Positions 9,453 to 22,133 of a stretch of 64,000 nucleotides of DNA are shown here, piece by piece; the first letter of the stretch is position 1, and the number at the start of each line of letters is the position of its first letter. The position numbers and the translations under genes were made by a program. The stretch covers positions 62,016,042 to 62,080,041 of the forward strand of contig CM060734.1 of the NCBI GenBank assembly GCA_030704615.1. The letters run 5' to 3'. This stretch comes from Takakia lepidozioides (taxonomy: Eukaryota; Streptophyta; Takakiopsida; Takakiales; Takakiaceae). The notes beneath the pieces were generated by a model. It was not told where the DNA came from, did no database searches, and saw only the letters and a list, made by a program, of their open reading frames with translations.

Positions 9453-11906
9453 TCAGGGGCAAGGGTGAAATGGCACAGCATACCTGATAGGATGCTCATC
9501 TTGTGGTCGGTTGTACGGAGTCCATATGGGAGCCCCCACAAACAGCCTCATAGCCTACCATTACAGAAACCAAAATTAAAGTATATCAAGCAGAGTCACA
9601 TCACTACCATGCGGAGTACAGCCACGGACATTAACAGTTCAGTAGGTCACTTTTGATGCAATTCAACAAGAACATCACTGAGTTGACACAGGTGGATCTC
9701 TGGCTTTTAGGACAAATTGGGGACATGCAAACTCCATCACAGGGACCGTCACAGAAAAGAGGGAGGTGCCTTGCCCAGAAACTGTGTCACAGAAAGCATT
9801 CATACACTAAGCACAACATGCATTCCTCCCATCCGTAAAACTGGACTGCTAAAAACCCAAGGATAAGGGAGCAACAACCTTAATGTAGTTGTTTTCATCA
9901 AGAGTGAAGCGGTGGTAGCTTCCAGCAGGTAGCACAATCATGTCACCTTTCTTGACCCATATCCGAATCCAGCGATCACTTGAATCTCGCACATCAAAAT
10001 ATCCTGCAATCACGTGCATCAGATTATCCAGGACAAGCATATTGCAAGAATACCCTCATGGAGACCCTCCTACCCGCCTCCCTCCCTTGTCCTAACTCCA
10101 CTCACCTGCCTATCCTGTTCTGGAAAAAGCTGATTCGGAACATATTCTACATCTTCCCCTTATTCAGATACTCATAACCACCACCACCACCACCTTTACC
10201 CACAGCGGAGAGGATTAATAAGGAGAACCAAAGGCAGGCACTGACCACTGCCCTCCAAGCAGTAACGGATGTCCTACCTCCACTCACCTGCCTATCCTGT
10301 TCTGGAAAAAGCTGATTCGGAACATATTCTAGATCTTCACCTTATTCAGATACTCATAACCACCACCACCACCACCCTTACCCACAGCGGAGAGGATTAA
10401 TAAGGAGAACCAAAGGCAGGCACTGACCACTGCCCTCCAAGCAGTAACGGATTTCCTCATCGGTGTGGATATGCTCTTCGTAGAAACTCTTGATTTTAGC
10501 CTCATAGTTGGCCAGCTTCTCTGGGCACACTGTTATTATATCCTGTCCCATGCCACCTTCCATATGAGGGTTACTTCTCCACACTTCCTCCACTTCAGAT
10601 ATCATCTGCGGCTCTTATGGTATCTCTCCAAAACAGGTACAATCCAGCCCTTTCATTGGATAAAAAGGATGTGACATAAACTTTCGCCACTACTAAGGCA
10701 ACTCAGATCATGACTGTTTATCCACCATTGTCACTGGTTGCTATGAGGATATTTGATCTTGTGCTTAGTATTACAAGGACTCTCCCTACAGGAATGAAAC
10801 CAACAAGTACCACCACCACATACTTCCATAAGGGCTCTAAAACATCATGAACCTCTCTTTTAAGAAGGATTTCCTGAGTTACTTGGCAGCAACACAGCCT
10901 CCACAACTGCACAGGATGTTTCTCCACTATTGTTTGTGCCCCTTAATTGGTCCTGGACATGTCTATACAATCCCAACATGCACAAATCGTATTCCACCAA
11001 GAGCTTGACAGGGTTGCATATTAGCAACCATGCATACTCTTCCACTGCACAAGTGTGCCACTTAGCCACTCAGCAGTGGAATATTAACAGAAGACTTTCA
11101 AATCTCGCAATAAGGCACAAATCACACAATATGACAGGATGGAACCATAATCAATCAACCTGAAAATAAAAGAGGCAACCATCACAAACCTCATAGTCAT
11201 AGCCCCGCTCCTTCCGAATTTTTTTGAGTTCTGGATCATTCTCATATCTATCCGCATCCAGCACCCAATGCAACACTCCCAGCTCTGCAACCCATGGGAT
11301 AACCTTTCAGCTTTCCCACCCGAAAGTGGCTACAAAGAGGGAATTGAAATATATATAAATCAAAGGCAGCAGGCAGGGAGAAAAAGTATAGCTCCATTGT
11401 TTAAGGGGAAAAAAAACGACAGAGGAGAAACTCATGACCCATGAGATACCAAACCCGCAATGATCCAGCTCGAACTGTAACATTCACTTCAGTTCATTCG
11501 GGTACAATTCGACAGGTACACATAACAGCCAAACAAAATAGTCGAAGGAAGAGTCCAGTTGAGACTTGAATCTAACAGAGTTATTAGCACCTCACACAAC
11601 CAAATATGTGTTCCCTCATAAGGTAAGGAGTGGTTAGGTGAAAACCGACCCTACCCTTCCTGGCCATGTCTTCTCCTACAGTAGGAGTCAGCGAGGACCG
11701 TCTTACAGAGGGAGACGTGAACGTCGAATTGCGGTCATATTAACAACTGCCCTTGCAGAGATAGTAGGACACAGTATTTCAAAGTTGAATAAGGCATAGA
11801 GAAGGTGCGCACCTGCAAGGAGCTCATGGGGGACATATTGGGGCGGGTCGAGATGGTGGGGAAGCCGTTGATCTTCCTCCGAGGTGTCCATATACCAGGC
11901 TTCCAT
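9453..11906 (-). CDS. ARD: Acireductone dioxygenase, five exons, methionine salvage
   Basis: Five exons splice in phase: 11906-11813, 11284-11190, 10542-10428, 10003-9879 and 9554-9453, all with GT donors and AG acceptors. They give 176 residues. The protein begins [18 protein letters not shown], the usual plant ARD start. It carries the cupin metal ligands in EEHIHTDEE (His87, His89, Glu93) and PAGSYHRF (His132), then [19 protein letters not shown] near the end. By family knowledge the enzyme oxidises the acireductone 1,2-dihydroxy-5-methylthiopentene-3-one with O2 and Fe(II), giving the keto acid precursor of methionine in the Yang cycle. The C-terminus (YAVPFHPCP) departs from the usual RKEY-type tail. 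A donor-like GT lies just before it, so a sixth exon is possible. Intron 3 carries a 182-bp duplication that includes the end of exon 3. The gene faces away from the LCAT4-like gene across about 1.5 kb. Confidence 0.93.
10089..10452. repeat. 182-bp tandem duplication spanning ARD exon 3 end and intron 3
   Basis: Two head-to-tail copies (about 10089-10270 and 10271-10452) are near-identical and differ at a handful of bases, for example aactcc versus acctcc. Each contains a (CCA)n-like run and the sequence complementary to the last roughly 25 bases of exon 3 with its splice donor. The ARD pre-mRNA therefore carries a second copy of that donor inside intron 3, at position 10246. Confidence 0.9.
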
Positions 11907-13363
11907 CAGTGGTCGCTCAACCTATGCAAGATTCAGAAGGAAAATCAATCCACAATTTCTACACAAATTGCTGTGAAAATCTCCGCACTTTGTTGGTAAC
12001 TGTCAAAATCGAACCCCATTCATTCACAATGCGGAAGGCTAAAATCATGGCATCAACACGTCTACCCCCGGTCCTGGTCGCTGAGAAATACAACACCGGG
12101 TACATTAAACCGCACACCAAGATGTGTAAACAAAGACAGAGCAACGACGTGCGATTGTCATGCACACCTCCAAACCCATGACTCCTCTCTCTCACTGCTT
12201 CAATTTCCCGTTCAGCGTCCTCTGCAGCGCTACCTCAGTAGGTATCTCTTTGCCAGAAATTATTGGCAACCATGAAGCACCCCCCTCCCACACATCGTAG
12301 CTTCTCTAACGGTGCTGCCTCCAGATACACTGCACCTGACGCCCGACGGACGCGAATCATTCCTCCCTCAATTCGAGATTCCAAGTGGCCCACCTGCGCC
12401 GGACAGAATCACCCAGACGCACACCGACGTCGTTAGGTGACGGAATAGCACCCCCATCCGATGAATAACGGCGATGCGGATGAATGTGGTCCCACTAATT
12501 GTAACACGCCTTCTCTCAAGCCCCTCGGCGGACCCCCGCAGTCACCCATAAATCATCCATACACAATCGTATAGATGAAATTCACGTAACAGAAATGAAA
12601 CTTCCACACATGGGAACACATAAGTAGCGAGTGCCCGGTACTATTGACCTTGGATTGTACGATGGATGGATGAATGAATGGGTGGATGATGCCTTGAAAC
12701 CCTGTTCACCACTTAGTTCACGCCATGTGTCCCTTGTTTGGATTATCTGACTTATTCAAAAGGGAAAAAAGAGAAAAGAAAAGAAATAGAGAGAATGGCA
12801 AAGCGTACAAGGGAAGGAGAGGCTATGGCGGAAGTGACTGCACCGCTCTTCTCCCTCTCGCTCTCGCTTCTGTGAGGCTCTCGTCAATTCGCTCGACCGA
12901 ATCCTTCTACTCCGTGAATTCCTACTGTTTTTTGGTCTACCACATTATCTCTCCTCTTCTTTATTCTCTGGCTGGCGAGGTATTCTGGTCTTTGCTCGAG
13001 TTTACCCACAGGTTTTAGAATCTGAGACTGGTGAGGCTGTCACACCGGTTTTCTGCAGGTTGCATAGAAGGAAGACTCCCTACCGCCGAAATTAGGGGGC
13101 CTTGCCGTTATTACGGGCTCCAGTAGACCCTCTTCTCAGATAGGCCCTCTTGTTTTTCAAGTGCTGTATTATCAATTGCGTTCCTCTGTCCGGGAAGCCG
13201 AGGTTATTGGGAAGGCGAGGTTCTTCATGCTATCAGGTCGTTTGCTCAGAGAATGGAGTCAGGGTGACGGAATTTCCATGACCCCAACATCACCTCCCTA
13301 CACGCCGAAGCCCCTGCCCTTGTCCGGTGTAACATACGAAGGGCCTTGTGCGACTAGAACAAC
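11907..13363. promoter_or_regulatory. Divergent intergenic region between ARD and the LCAT4-like gene
   Basis: The two start codons lie 1457 bases apart and point away from each other, so this segment must contain both promoters and leaders. A purine-rich stretch (about 12755-12830) and a pyrimidine-rich stretch (12850-12965) probably belong to the LCAT4-like 5' UTR. A GGATGGATGAATGAATGGG-type run lies at 12665-12685. No convincing TATA box is seen for either gene. An upstream non-coding exon cannot be excluded. Confidence 0.45.
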
Positions 13364-13697
13364 ATGGGCTTCGTAGATATTCTCAAGAAAATCGAGGATG
13401 CCTTATCATGGCACAAGGCAGGCAACAACAAAAATGATGTGAACCCGAACGTGAATCCGGTCCTGCTGGTGCCAGGAATTGGGGGTTCCATACTAAACGC
13501 AGTCAGTGAATCCGGGCATAAGGAACGAATTTGGGTGCGTCTGTTTGCGGCGGATCACGAATTCCGGTCCAAGCTTTATTCCTTCTACAACCCCGTTACA
13601 GGTGCAATTTGTTGTGTTTTATAGTGTCTCTGGGTTTTGTTATCTGAGCTTTCTACATCATAAGACCCCGTTTGTGCGTGCGAGAGAGAACGTTGCT

Positions 13698-13737
<40 letters not shown>

Positions 13738-16220
13738 AGGTGGGGTGGGGGGGGGGTGAGGGTGTCCTCCATGTCTGGGACCTGGTGCCCGGTCGGAGTC
13801 GAGCACAAAGGAAAGAGGATTGTGGCGGCCGGACTATAAAGGCTCTATCCAGTCATGGAGAATAACCATTTAGCGTGGTTCTTGCATCTTAAATTTTCTT
13901 CCAAAAGGCCTCCTGAGGTCCGAATTCTTGTAAATACACCCTGGGATTAGGACTGGTGCCGGTAGCTGTAGAGTATCGAAGAAGGGAAGAAGGGAGAAGT
14001 GGTAAAGGGCAAAACGGTGGGAAGGTCACGAGCAAAAGGATTGGTTGGTTGGCAGGAAGAACCGAGTCGTTAGATTCCAAGACTACAATTCAGGTCCCCG
14101 ACGATCGGCATGGCCTCTACAGCTGTGACATTCTTGATCCTGATGTGGTACTGTGTTTTTACTCTCTTGCAACTGGTTTTTGTTATTTTGATATCTGGCT
14201 CACTTGACAACTAGTTGATCTTCTCTTATCCTTCTAAAGGGTTGTGACACAAAGAGAGGCACACCTTGATGCTATGTCTCCCTTCACGAGAACACAGGCC
14301 ATGGAGCAGCTGAGTGCCAAAAACACAGCTTTCCCAAAAAATTCTGAAAATTTGCTGTGGGTGATGGCAGATACTGCGGTTGGACACTGTATACTATTTC
14401 CACGATTTGATCAAGGAAATGCTGGATTGGGGCTATGAGGAGGGAACAACATTGTTTGGCTTTGGCTATGATTTCCGCCAAAGCAACAGGTGCTTGTTTT
14501 GGAAACAGAGGTCATTCTGGTCCTAGGTCTCTGTTGAAATATAACAGTGGCCGCTGATGTGAATAATCATTAGTTTGCCAACTAGTAAGGGAGAACATTC
14601 TGGTTGGATTTGCTGGGGAAGGAGCTTTGTTTCATTGCTTCCAATTCCGAAACGGACATGTTTAAGATGACGGTCTGAAATTACACCCCTTACTTTTTTC
14701 AATGTTTGGTCCTGTTTATTCAGGCTTTCAGACCACATGGAGGGATTTAAAGCAAAGCTGGAGACTATGTATGAGGTATCTGGTGGCAAGAAGGTGGACA
14801 TTGTGGCCCATTCTATGGGTGGCCTATTAGTGAAGTCATTTCTGGCACTGAACCATGAGGTAATGAATTGACAAGCTGTAACCATTTGTTCCAGATTTTC
14901 TCTCCACTAGTTTACATTCGGGAAAATAAATGCCGGTTAAATTGCAGTAAATTGGGTCGATATTTCTGTAGGCCTTTCTTGGAGGCTCCACCACTTAGAG
15001 TCACTTTACACTTGGTTTAACAGGGTTTAAGGAGAAACATGTAGGAAGACTGTCCTGCCAGTAGTGTAATTCATGTGGGAATCAGGATGTCTCATATACA
15101 ACTCTTAGCATATCAAATCCATTAATAGTTGGTAAACAGAATGTTGTCCTCGTCCATTTTATATACCCAAGTGAATTAGGGTCTTTGTTTAGAAGACCTG
15201 GCCAAGCATTCACATCTTGCAGTTGGTACATGGAAGATAGCCTTCATGGCTAGCAGTTGTTCCTCTTTTCCCTCTTCCTGTGCTTGCGCAATTTACACAT
15301 GCTCTTGTAAGCTTGTGAGTCGAAGCAAACTTAGGATGATGGGATCCACTTCGGACTCTTGTCTTTTCCTCCCTCTCCCCCTCTCCCTGACAGGTTATAA
15401 GTGGGCTTATCCCTATCCTATCTGTAGCCAGGGTGAGTCTAAGTTCCTTTCGGCTCCCCTTGTCTCCTTCAAATATTGATAAAATGTGTTACTTTGTGGT
15501 TGGCAGGTTTTCCAAAAATATGTGAATTCCTGGATTGCTGTTGCTGTACCCTTTCAAGGTGAACAATATGCAAAACACTCCATTCATGGAAGTTCATGTT
15601 TAGGATTGAATTTATAACCACACTTGATACATCAAAACTTGATAAAGGTGAAGGATAAAGGATAAAGGAGAATCTGCAGAGTTCCTGAAATAAGAGTGTG
15701 TGTGGCAGGGGCTCCTGGGTTCATTACAGACTGCCTGCTGACAGGTGTTGAGTTTCTCAAAGGCTGGCAGCGTGAGCTTTTTGTTGCCAAGTGGAGTATG
15801 CATCAGCTTGTATGCCTCTCCCACACCTCCCCACTTTGGCAGTCATTTTGTCCTTTCTATGAACTGGAAGATGCTAGAAGCGAACATGCTTTACCACCTT
15901 ATTGTGGCAGTTTTTCTCCATTTCTGAGTGCAGCCCAGACGTAGCAAACGGAGTGTGCTGAATGTTCAAAAAATCAGCAATCTCTTTTCAAAGGAGGATA
16001 GAGAGACACAGAGACAGAGAATTGACTTCTATTGAGTATGTGATTGTATCCCTTCCAATTTCAGCTTCGTCTATCCTGTTCTCGCTGACAGAGACAGAGA
16101 AAAAGAAGAATTTATGACATTTGTGGGAGGCCCAATTACAGTAGAACCACAGAAAGTGAAGAACAATTGAAAACTCAAGCAAGAGAAAAGAAAAAGAAAA
16201 GAGAATCTGTGTGTGTCTGT

Positions 16221-16274
<54 letters not shown>

Positions 16275-19200
16275 CTTTTTATGGGATCCTTTGTCCTGTC
16301 ACTTGCAGCTAATTGAGTGCCCATCGGTGTACGAGCTAATGGCAAATCCAGACTTTCAATGGGATAATGCACCTGAGCTACGGGTATGGCTGAAACGAAC
16401 AGATTCTAATGGAGAAGAAATAGTGGAGATGGAAGCATTCGGCCCCAGGGACTGCGAGAACATAATGAGCACTGCTCTCCGAGGAAACACGGTGCAATCC
16501 CTTTCCTATGTAGTTGTTGATTTATCACTCAGCCAGAGTACAAGTAAAGGAAGCCAGCATGCCTTTGGTCCACCATCTGTCGTAGCTCCCATTTAATTGG
16601 ATTGGATGTGACGTCAATCTGTAGTACTGGTGGCGTGCTTCCTTTCACCTGCCAAACAATGCAATCATTTGATCAGATTGTGATGTGTCCATGACTACAG
16701 TGGTGCCTAGATATAGTCCTGTCACCCCCACTTTCTTATTCTAATCATTAGTAAAGATAGTTTTACTTATTGACAAGGCACTGATGTTATGAAATACAGC
16801 TGTAATCCTTGGTAACATTTTACCCACGGCCAGCAACACACTTCCAAGGCTGATGAGATTTGAAATTTGGTAGTAGCGTAGATTGCAAAGCGTATAGCTG
16901 ATTCCAGCACTGCTAACATTGGTCTCTACTTCACAGCTATTCTGCATGTCTGGTTGCACTTTCAGTCACGTTTTGGTGAGAGTAGTGGATGTTGAAGCCC
17001 TATAACTGAGCTGACGACAGGTCTGTGATATTTGATGTTAGTCATTCTTTTGTTTCAAAGGAAGAGCAGTGGCAGCTGGTGGTACTGAGAGGATCTCTTT
17101 ATGGTGGGGCTTGTTATGTGCTCTATGTTGTTGCAGCTGGATTACAATGGATCAACTGTACCGGTTCCATTCAATAAGGCCATCTTGGCTTGGGCAATTG
17201 AAACCCAACATATCCTTGAGACGGCAAAGCTTCCCAAGGGCATCAAATTCTATAATGTGTTTGGCACATCATTTGAGACACCTTTTCATGCCTGGTTGTT
17301 TTTCTCTCCCACACTCTTTATCCTTTTCTTATCTCTTAAGGAGGAAAGGGGCAAGATCTCAGATCAATCTTTATTAGAAACTCTCTTCAGAAAACTCCAA
17401 CCAGGCTAAGTCTCTAGAATCCATTCAAGTGGGGGTGCTTAAGGAGTGTATGTCAGCATGCTCCAAAACAGCCAATGTGGCTGTTCGGGGTGAGTTTGGC
17501 ATTCCGTCCTTAAGCTCCCGACGAGATGAATTCAAGGTCAGATGGTGGGGTCAGCTGCAACATATGCCCAACACCAGATATCCTAAGTTAATCGACTCTA
17601 TATCTTGGAAACAGGACCGCCCTGTCAAACAGGCTAAGTCCTGGCAGAAGAGAGTAGAAGAGATTCTCAAGGACCTGGACCTGGAGCCGCAAGTCTTGAC
17701 CCTGCTGGATAAATCTGACTTAGAGGCTGTAGTGTCCAAAGCCATGTCTGTTGCCATGAGATTGTCTGATGAAAATGAAGTTAGGCAGAAAACTTCAAAC
17801 TCAGGGCAGGAAGCCTACCTTTGAACAGCAAACAGAAGCAGAGAGGAAAGGGAGAGTGCAATTGCCCGTTGTGTGGGCAATGTGAAGACAGTATTCATTT
17901 TCTGATACACTGTCCGGGGTTCTCTCACCAAAGAGACGCTCTCTTCAAATCTATCATGGGAATTGTGCCTGTACCCCTGTTTACCAACTTTGAAAGTCTC
18001 GAGGCTGAGCCAAAATCCCAGGCCCTCCTGAGGCCTAGTTTTTGGGCAAATCACACACAGCAGATTGATGCTTGTGTGAAGGGATTTCTAGAGGATATCT
18101 GGAAAACCCGGATTAATTCTATATATGAAGGTAAGTCTTACTACCAACGTCAGCCCCTGACCGAGGTAGGTTCTGTCCCTTTTGTTCCCGCTCAAACTGG
18201 GCGCGGGGTCAATGGCCACAAGGCTACGGCAAACAACGTCTTATGAGTACAATCTCTTCAGAAAACACCTCAACCAACCAAGAAAAGCCATAAAGGCAAC
18301 AAATAAGGTGAAAGTGCCAAAACAACGGCACGAGGCTGTTGGAAACAAGAAACCCTAGCTTCTCCAACTAGCTTGAAACTCCAGTCAAAAACTCAACAAA
18401 GTTGCGGAAACAATATGAAGAGGGAGGCTGTGAAGCTGCCTTCTGATAGACCAGAAATATCCTGACCCAAAGAACAAAGTGAAGGATGCCAGATCCTCAC
18501 TCCTTTTAGACACCAGAGTCGTGCTGAAACAGGCAGCTCCACAGAAGTATACTCAATGGGAAGGGAAACGGGGCTGTTTGTAGAGTCAAACGGAAAGGAG
18601 TGAGGGGGAATTTCATGGGTTCTCAAGTGGTTCTATCAAAGACTCGCTCTCAGTCACACTCTCTCTGTAGACTCTTCTGAAGCCAATAAAGATGTGTGTT
18701 TTTAGTCTTCAGTCTACCTACTATTTTATATCATTTCATTTGTTTGTAGGACTTGCTTCTAGATCAATTAGTGACTTGTATACATTGAGTCTCGAGATTA
18801 AGGTTGAAGGACAGTCTCTTGTCAGACACCGGTGTTGGGTGAGTTTTGAGTATCTCCATTTTCACCCTAAAGCCTGAATCACACTTTGAGATAAGCTTGC
18901 TTAGCTGATGCATCTGTGTCATATGTCGTGGTGCAGCTACGGGAGTCAGAAATGTCCGCTTGAGAACTTGAATGAAATTCTGAAGACAGAGGTACTGTAT
19001 GTGTTGCAGACCCGTTTATGACAGAGCATGCCCTAGTTTTGGTGTAGGATTTGTGTGTTTCTGTGCATGATGGCCCTTGGCATGACCTCTGATAATCTCT
19101 CATTTTGGGTCCTTCCTCATAGCTACCATCCAAATTGGTTGAGAGTTCGCATTTTTTTCTGATGCCACAGCTCTCTACTTCTCCCTTTCTGTCCTCTGTC

Positions 19201-20704
19201 AACCAACTACCATGATTATTAGACGTTCAGTAATACTGTAATTGCAGATGGACATTGCAATCCTACAAAGTGTTCTGGAGGTTTAGTATTAGACTGAAGA
19301 GTCCATATCTAATGATGAGGATGAGTAATGGGAACCTCTCTCTTGCACTTCTTCTGGGCCTGCTGTGAATGTAATAGTTGTTCTGTTTTTCTTGTCGCGT
19401 TTCTGAACCGACTATGAGTGGTCTTTTATACAGGCTGAGTTCTCTTGTGTGGATGGTGACGGAACTGTTCCGTGCGAGTCATCTTGTGTAAGTCTACTCT
19501 CAATACCCGTTGTTTTCCTGTCCCTAACGTTTGACGGTCCTGACATCTAGTTATAGCTACAAAGAAGTTATCATTTGGTCTTGGGGGTGAACAACTCCGT
19601 GTCGAACTAGGAAGATTTTTATCTTAACGGGATAATCTTCCCTCTCAGCTGAGCTAATCCTATGTTCATGTAATCCTACAGGTTGGTGAAGGTACGTTTT
19701 TCGCTGTTTGGAAGTATAGAGAATGCACTATGCTTTGGGCCCATCTATTTATTCTTGAAGGAGTTAGCAGTCAAAAGACTTTGCTTGTGAATAAACTCTT
19801 AGGATCAGAATGCGGAGAGCTTAGTTTTAAACCAATTAGTTTGAATGCCAGAATGGTCATGTTTGGGCTGGCTCAAACTGTCAGATCCAATTCTGCTCAT
19901 GGAAATCTGTAGCTTATGTATTTGTGGTGTGTAGGCGGATGATTTGGATGCAGAGGCAAGGGTTGGGATACCAGGTGACCATCGTGGCATCCTCAATGAC
20001 AGACGTCTCTTCCGTACTATCAAGCACTGGTTGAATGTCGGCGAACCTGATCCCTTCTACAATCCATTGACAGATTATGTTATTATACCGACGAAAGAAT
20101 TTGAGTTTGAAAGCCACAAGGAAGAGTGTATCATTGTGGCTGGCTCAACCACTGTCCCTGCTAACTCTCAGCATCAGGGGACCATTTGTGAGGATATTGA
20201 GGACTACACTCACAATCCTGACAGGGTAGAGTTTGTGGCCACAGTGGCAACAGGTACTACTCCTTGCTGCTGCTTGTTTTCTGGCTCTTCCTGTTCTTCT
20301 GTTGCAATGGATACTACTTATTAGCCTCCCTCTATCTTCTTGGATGTTATGATTTTGCATTCTTCCATCGTTACGCCAAACGTGAGATGCCAGTACATAT
20401 TGTGAAAATACTTAGGCCTTCGTCAACTATCCAAGAATATCTGTTTCAGTGTTCCACCATTTTTTCCTTAGGGTTGGGATCAGCTTCGGATACACGGGCC
20501 GAAGCACATGCACATGTCACTGCGCATGGAAAGCACGCAGGGGAAGGTGACAAAGAATGTTTTGGAGTGTCAACCATTGGTGTGGCTGAAGGACCCAACA
20601 AAGGCGAGACCTTGGCAGCACTAGACCAGGCTATGGTTGCTGCTTCAGAAGAGGCTAAGGCTGCAAATGTGATGGGAAAATGGGTGATGTCTGACAAGGC
20701 TTAA
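13364..20704 (+). CDS. LCAT4: LCAT4-like phospholipase A1 / acyltransferase, 12 exons
   Basis: Twelve exons join in phase to encode 579 residues: 13364-13601, 14056-14147, 14371-14489, 14724-14859, 15507-15558, 15709-15809, 16309-16491, 17137-17294, 18937-18991, 19434-19487, 19935-20253 and 20472-20704. The protein shows the oxyanion-side PVLLVPGIGGSILN, the nucleophile elbow AHSMGG (Ser180), the Asp-bearing CVDGDGTVP (about 384-391) and the His in GDHRGIL (His412), so the alpha/beta-hydrolase triad is complete. No signal peptide or membrane helix is seen, as in Arabidopsis LCAT-like 4, a cytosolic phospholipase A described as about 535 residues. The last exon adds a longer, Ala/Glu-rich tail. 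Likely chemistry is release of acyl chains from glycerophospholipids. Introns 1 and 6 contain long (GA)n tracts, and intron 8 (about 1.6 kb) holds a LINE remnant. The identity is firm and the exact substrate is inference. Confidence 0.93.
13699..13736. repeat. (GA)n microsatellite in LCAT4-like intron 1
   Basis: About 19 uninterrupted AG dinucleotides lie in the first intron and are followed within a few bases by a G-rich run. A second such tract lies in intron 6. Confidence 0.95.
16223..16274. repeat. (GA)n microsatellite in LCAT4-like intron 6
   Basis: More than 20 GA dinucleotides with one late interruption lie about 35 bases upstream of the acceptor of exon 7. The exon 7 polypyrimidine tract is the short pyrimidine run that follows. 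Confidence 0.95.
17302..18300 (+). mobile_element. LINE remnant inside LCAT4-like intron 8
   Basis: Two overlapping plus-strand frames (17429-17824 and 17821-18246) together look like the C-terminus of a LINE reverse transcriptase. The first has an RRDEFKVRWWGQLQHM segment. The second has a C-x2-C-x7-H-x4-C knuckle (CPLCGQ...IHFLIHC) followed by charged helix. The frame break and the missing catalytic core show that it is a truncated dead copy, in the same orientation as the host gene. Its 3' part recurs at 32316-32372. Confidence 0.65.
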
Positions 20705-22133
20705 TACTTGACACAATAGCTCAAGTTTCTTTAGTGGTGATGGCGTCTGGATAAGCAAATGGAGCAAGAGGATTGTGTATAAGTGATTTGTATGAAGGTT
20801 ATCATGGGGTGGGTATGCCTAGGGTGCAACATTATTCAGTATGACGTGAGTCTGATCGACTCCACACATTCTCATCAACACTGCTCTCAAGAGTTGTGCT
20901 GGAAGGTGAGGACAGTGAGGCCTTGTTCATTAGCAAGTCAGGCCTTGGCACTGCACGACATCACCATCAAATGGTGCTGTGAATGCATACAGTATTTGAG
21001 CGTGTCAGTGATCTTATGGAAGGACCTCTTATGGAAGTCTAGGGGTGGTTTCATGTCCAGGATGTGTTCAGTATGCAAGTGATTCTGAGACTGCGAACAT
21101 CAGTTACTCTCTACTGACAACCTAAAGTGTACATATGAAAAATTGCTTGGCAGCCATCCGGAGCTGTGAGCATAATTGTCACGTTGTGTAAGATATACTG
21201 CAATTTGATGTACATAATTTCTAGCTTGAAAGGCTGGCTCCATGTTCCCGAGTTTCGTTCCATCGATTTCGTCGCAGAATGATTTTTGGATGGAATACAT
21301 CAAGGTTGTCTTTCTGGAACTAGTAGGGAAGTGATAGGGAAGTTCTGGTTTCGAGAGAGAGAAGACTACAGCTAACACAGTAACTTGCATGATTAATGGC
21401 CCACTTTTTCTGATCTGTCACAAACTGTTTGTCATTGCTAGGCTGGGTTTCTCAAGGGGTTCACACTCCACAGAGACATGTATGTCCTACATATTGTGTC
21501 TGTATCATAATTGTTGCAGTAGTGATAACCAAATGGGCAACCTAGGTCTCTGGTAGCTGACTAAGGAGCTCTTAGCCGTGCCTATCTTGCCAACAACAGT
21601 TAGTAAATCTACTCGACAGAGCGGGAAGGAGTCCTGCACTAACACTGACTAACACATATCTGAACCTTCTTAGGTAAGCATGGTTAGCGACCCTGGTACG
21701 CATGCCCACCGTGAGTGCCTGCTTGCGTAACCCATTTCTGAACATTTCTGAGAATTAGGATCCGGAGAAAATAATCGTGAGATGTAGCACCTCACTCCCT
21801 GTTACTGTGCCACATTGATTAAGTGCTGACTCTGATACAATGAGCTTGTTAGCGTGGACTTGGATAGGGAATTCAGGCTACTTACATGAGCAGCAGAAGG
21901 CTGTTTTATAGTCTACCATTTATGAACAGGACAGGTTCCTAGAGTGCGCACTGGTTTCCTTAGCTGCCTATGTCCGGAAAGTTGTTGAGATGTTTCAGCA
22001 TCCAAGGATGGTTGTGACGGTTTCATTTTTGGAGTAGGAAGTAATTCAGGGTCAAGGAATTCCCTTTTGGTTTGTGGGATCGCAACAAAAACCCACAGCA
22101 ACCATGCAATGCTTAAGAAAGGGTTTGGCATGC
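20705..22133. other. 3' flank of the LCAT4-like gene and intergenic DNA
   Basis: No protein-like frame or RNA gene is evident. The first few hundred bases should contain the 3' UTR. Confidence 0.4.
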
